The notes under the pieces were generated by a model, which was not told the origin of the DNA, made no database searches, and saw only the letters and a list, made by a program, of their open reading frames with translations. 64,000 nucleotides of DNA from Phorcus lineatus (Eukaryota; Mollusca; Gastropoda; Trochida; Trochidae), in assembly GCA_921293015.1 (NCBI GenBank), contig OV121081.1, forward strand, positions 29,825,158-29,889,157, read 5' to 3'. This document shows, piece after piece, positions 59,779 to 64,000 of the stretch. The position numbers and the translations under genes were made by a program. Each line of letters begins with the position of its first letter. Position 1 is the stretch's first letter.

Positions 59779-60291
59779 AAAAACAGACTTCTTGTTCTTG
59801 TCCTTTGGGGTTAAAACATAGAATGGCGATCTAGATTAAAGTAGTATTCCAATATATTATATGAATCAATGAGCCTATTAAGTGGCATCTAAACATAGAA
59901 TAGAAATGAAGGTTAATATTTATTTCAATAAATGATAGAAAATAAAGCTTTTGTGTGTTGTTATAACGCTGACTTCCGATGTAGGTTGAAGACGTTATTC
60001 AATAAATGATATAAACATTTGCAGCCATGTGTGGCATTGAAACATAGACTCGAGATGGAGGTGAAAATCGTATTTCAGTAAATGTTTTCAATCATTCTGT
60101 TGTATTCAAATCTGATTTTCATTAACTGTCTTTTCCTTTAAATGATAAATACGTCGGAGTGTATATTTTTTTACAAAAGATCTGAAACAAGTTCTCTGTT
60201 TCAAAGTGATTAGGCGTGGCTCTTTGGTTCGTTCCCCGACGAAGGATCTAGACGCTGAGAGGAAATCGGCTCTTTTGAAATGCAAAATGTA

Positions 60292-60314
60292 TACATACAT
60301 ACATACATACATAT
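60292..60314. repeat. ACAT microsatellite
   Basis: Five to six ATAC/ACAT units. Confidence 0.8.
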
Positions 60315-60612
60315 ATTTTCTAATATACGTCAAACCTAAACACATCCCTCAGAAATCAAATGTCAACTTTCAACAGTAAATTTTGTATATACACATAATA
60401 TCTGATGTTATATATAAGTATTTGAAATACATTAAGAATTGTATTGCTAAGGGAAAATCGTGAGCCTACATTAACTCACATGATTTTCTGTACAGATCTA
60501 TAAGTACAATAATAAAATTCATAATGTGGAAAATAAGCGTATTATGGTTATCGTACAGAGTTGAGCCGGTATTATTTTCTCTAAATTGAATTTATGAACA
60601 TTAAAGCCTTAT

Positions 60613-61239
60613 TTAAAATAAAATCGGTATACACACTTCGGACATACTTTTAAAAAATTTTCTTAGCCTAAGCATGCAAAAAGTACTTCTAGGATGACAC
60701 AAAATATCAGCATTAAAAGAAGGACACAAAAGATTTAAAGTCATAGGCTCACTTTTACTAGGCAAATTTAATACACGCCAGGCAAATCGTTCATCACTCA
60801 CGTCAATCTTTTCACTGACGTTTGCAATAATTTCCATATCTTTGCGTGATTTCTAGCTGTTAAATTGAAATTCAAAACTCTCTCCCCTTTGTCGTACGCC
60901 ATTTCGAAAGACCCGCAGAACACATGAAACTCTCCAGTTGAAAATGCAATGGAAATTGCTCATGCTTACCTTCTTCGAATACAAAACGGAAATTTTTAAA
61001 AAGCCAATAATCTCAATGAGAAATGCGTCTTTCATTAATATCAGAGATACAATTACTAGATATTCAGTACATACACTCGCGATGCGACTCTTACTGGGTG
61101 CATTTGACTTCGATGGTCGGGATGAATCGTCAGGCGTTGATAAACAGCTTCTGCTTAACTGTAAAAGGGGAATGAAAATGAAAATCATTGCAAACGGGAC
61201 AGCAAAATTGGTGTAAGGGATCATGTTTTTGATCGGCAC
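60613..61239 (-). pseudogene. Possible coding relic, one frame with a single TAG
   Basis: Two consecutive minus-strand frames (61239-60853 and 60837-60613) are in the same phase, separated by one TAG and five codons. The first begins with a hydrophobic stretch (FAVPFAMIFIFIPLLQL) and a Ser-rich region. No domain was recognised; it could be chance. Confidence 0.25.
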
Positions 61240-61654
61240 AGATAATCAGTTCAGTTTAGCTGCTTTGCAAAAGTGATTGTATGACTTTAACGTCAGTGTC
61301 TGACATATTTATTTTCCATTCAACGTAAATAAATTCTACATAATTCAAATTAAATTAATAGTAAATTAAACTTATGGATAGTTTATTCCGTTGTTCGTTG
61401 AAGTAAGTTTATCTTAAAATCCAAATATCTTTTAATCAAAAATTTACAACAACAAAAATTCAAATGTTGCTGCTTCTAAATGAACCATATCAATGTAGCA
61501 CAACAGACCTTAGCACAATACTTTAAAATCTCAGGAGCATCTAGGAATGATTTGCAGATCTTCTTTTACGTTAATTAACAATCATTACCAGCGATGTCAT
61601 ATTGAAAGGTGAACTACCTGTGTGTATCATCCTCGAGTATTTATGGTTTACGTG

Positions 61655-61675
61655 ATGATGATGATGATGATGAGG
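61655..61675. repeat. GAT microsatellite
   Basis: Seven ATG/GAT units. Confidence 0.8.
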
Positions 61676-62108
61676 TTGGAGATTTTACAAGCGCTTCCAA
61701 CACAGATGATTTCTCACTTGGGTATTCGTACCGATGTAACCCAACTTAAACACTTGATCAACACAAGGTTTTATCTGTATATTTCATTAACTACCTTTCA
61801 CCATGTTTAGCCAATCAGGTATCTATGCCGTGAGATACAACCAACCAATGAATACACTTCCGTTGCTTTTTCTGTATACTGAGGCATACAGGGAACCCCT
61901 CACACAAAAGCTTAGTCATTAATACTCGTTTTAACATACTCTCAAGAGCAGAATTAAGACAGGGTTAATAATTGTTCATAAGATTTCTTTCTTTGCAATA
62001 AGCATTGTAATAAAAGCCGTTGGTGGATCCAGGATGTTCGCGGAGGTTTATCGGTACGTATACCCTGTCGTATAGGTGTATGTACTTTATTAAACGTTGA
62101 ATCAGTTG

Positions 62109-62290
62109 CCTTTTATTGTTGCAGAAAGGCATAGCCCATGGAACCAGGCAACGTTCCGTCGACCCTCCGTGCCCGCGATGTCTGTCCCTCGGGGAATGGT
62201 CCGCATGTGAAGTATTGACCACAGGTCTGGTAGGGTGACAGGTTGATAGAAATGACAGAGCCCACACACAGTTGGTTGTAAATTCCATGA
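62109..62290 (-). pseudogene. Orphan exon-like GC-rich segment
   Basis: A GC-rich island in AT-rich DNA reads on the minus strand as NLSPYQTCGQYFTCGPFPEG...GSMGYAF, then stops at TAA. There is a stop just before it and no clear acceptor. It may be a fragment of a secreted or cysteine-rich protein gene; not recognised. Confidence 0.3.
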
Positions 62291-62329
62291 ATTTAAAACA
62301 CACAAGCTCGATTTACATGAACGTTGAAC

Positions 62330-63660
62330 GATGATTCATTCAAAAATGTAAAAAAAAAAAATTTTTTAAAGAATTTTGCCAGAGAGTACTTCTGAGAGTC
62401 TATGACTTTGTTGATTTTAGAAGGTCAACGGGTGTGTATCCAAACCCCCTTATTTTCAACTATTTGGTAGGGACAGGCCTGTAGATTGTATTTAAATTTG
62501 TTGTAAAAAAATGTTGGTTTAACGGATTTGAAAAAAATGTTGAAGCATATGAGCGATATACCACACATGTTCCTGGGCATTTATGCATACAGCAAGAAAC
62601 GGTCATAAATGGCTGAACGATCGTATGTCTTGCACATATAATATGTTAATTAAATGTTCAGTATGTCTCGACTGTGAAATGAAAACTATGAATTGTTTTG
62701 TACAAAAAAACATAATAACGTTTGAGTTTTTCACTCGCTGATCACATGTGAGGATACTGAAAGAATTGTGTAACTTAAGTTGTTGGTGCATGAATGTCAC
62801 ATTTTCCAATATCATCGTATTCGATGCTGTTTGGATGTCAGAATAATCAACTCAATGAATATCTTTGTAAATTTGTATTATTTTTCACATTTTTTAGCGT
62901 AAAGAAGCACTGCATACGTACATTAAAAAATCTAGAATTAAAATGATAAAATGTTTTTTGATGTAAAAAGGTGTATATTTGTATATTGATATCATGTATA
63001 TTTCCAAATATAGAAAATATCTTTTGATGTTTATAATTTTAACGTTATTATATGATTTATTTTATGTGTACCACTTCTAATAAAAAGCGATCCGATTTCT
63101 GAAACAGATCGAGTTGATGAATTTGTATGTACTTGGTACATCCTGCAGTTTGGAGCTGAAGTAAAGATAATAAAAGCATGTGCATTGTTGCCGCATTTAC
63201 GATTTGGTATACCTTATAGGGGCAGAAGCACGTTTTTTTAATTTTAACCAATAAACATTAGTTTACGCCAAATGAATTATCCTCACACATGCAAAAGTGT
63301 TTAAATTCATACACGCCGACATCGAGGTTGGTAACTGACTATTCAAACAAGAACAATTATTTCAAACGGAAACGAATAGAAGCACTTTCTTATTTATCTT
63401 GAAATTATATTAATGACATATCCAGGGAAACAAACAGCGTCTAAATTTGGTAGGTGGCAGAAACCCAAGTAATCCGCGCCGCACGTGTAGCACGCTGAAA
63501 TGTACACGTAAAGATGACAGAACGTGTCACCAGACTAAGCGTTTACAAGTATCGCCAGAGTAAACACAAAATGTAACTCAGGTTCAAAATATAAGGAATT
63601 GATAAGCACATATTTTTAACATGACTACCACGTTACAAGTCTACATGTCTTCATGTTTTG
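62330..63660. other. No feature seen
   Basis: AT-rich sequence without recognisable exons or repeats. Confidence 0.4.
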
Positions 63661-63669
63661 TACATGAAC

Positions 63670-63806
63670 GTGTATCGCTTAGAAATAGCTTTAGAAAGAC
63701 TTATATGCCTATATAGACCCTATAATACCCTACTCCTTTTATATGGAAGTAGGGTAGGTCTATAGGCATATAAAATTCTTCCAAAGCTATGTTTAAGTGA
63801 TACACA
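63670..63806. repeat. Imperfect 60-bp hairpin
   Basis: The arm TGTATCGCTTAGAAATAGCT... pairs with ...AGCTATGTTTAAGTGATACA, and the inner TATATGCCTATA-GACC-TACCCTACT segments also pair around a TTTTATAT loop. It is a MITE or a hairpin RNA candidate. Confidence 0.6.
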
Positions 63807-64000
63807 TCCCTTACGTTTTTGGCACACATCCACTTCCGTACAAACACATGTAAAACGTTACCACTGTTTTAATTACTCAAAAAAACAACTTTGGTGGTAC
63901 AAGAGCACACATACAAATAATTTGCACGCGTCTAGTGACAGACAGTTGAATACATACATAATTAGTATAATATATATTTGATATCAGTGGCGTTATTTCC

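Overview
The window looks like nuclear DNA of a mollusc. It is AT-rich, with spliced genes in a sea of short repeats. The tRNA-headed SINEs with a GGCGTTAAAC-type tail, the arrays of about 145-150 bp that end in short inverted termini, and the many small foldback elements are the kind seen across molluscan genomes. I ran no searches; names rest on recognising protein motifs and on splice-phase bookkeeping.

Layout. 1-20.7 kb has no convincing gene. It holds a degenerate three-unit tandem segmental duplication (about 5.76-12.9 kb) decorated by later SINE, TTAA-type and foldback insertions, a 60-bp minisatellite (15.1 kb), and a pair of inverted dispersed homologous segments (1.5 and 18.3 kb). 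20.8-27.5 kb (minus) is a complete 8-exon gene for a 451-residue type II membrane sulfotransferase of the CHST15 kind; every exon junction keeps phase. 28-36.8 kb is mostly repeats, including a 145-bp array. 36.9-38.5 kb (plus) is the 3' end of an unrecognised gene. 38.6-48.9 kb holds a 148-bp array, a TTAA element, a truncated LINE, a 48-bp minisatellite with an open frame, and a 103-bp perfect inverted repeat whose arms fold like a degenerate hammerhead ribozyme. 48.99-52.93 kb (plus) carries the last three exons of a WIP/verprolin (WIPF) gene with the WASP-binding motif.

The most interesting region is 53.9-59.8 kb: a compact unit, all minus strand, bounded by inverted repeats of about 80-125 bp. 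From its right end it encodes a CARD + two PC4-like domains + NLS + BIR protein with its own poly(A) signal, then a decayed RVE integrase with a chromodomain, a small membrane protein, a penton-like minor capsid protein, an unknown 124-aa protein overlapping it, and a four-exon gene for a 105-aa Pro/Gln-rich protein. I read it as a shortened Polinton/adintovirus-like element carrying an apoptosis/innate-immunity-type cargo gene (CARD and BIR are both death-signalling domains). The integrase is broken, and the cargo frame has two in-frame TGA codons and one splice-phase mismatch, so this copy is probably decaying. 60-64 kb has only weak coding traces and hairpins.
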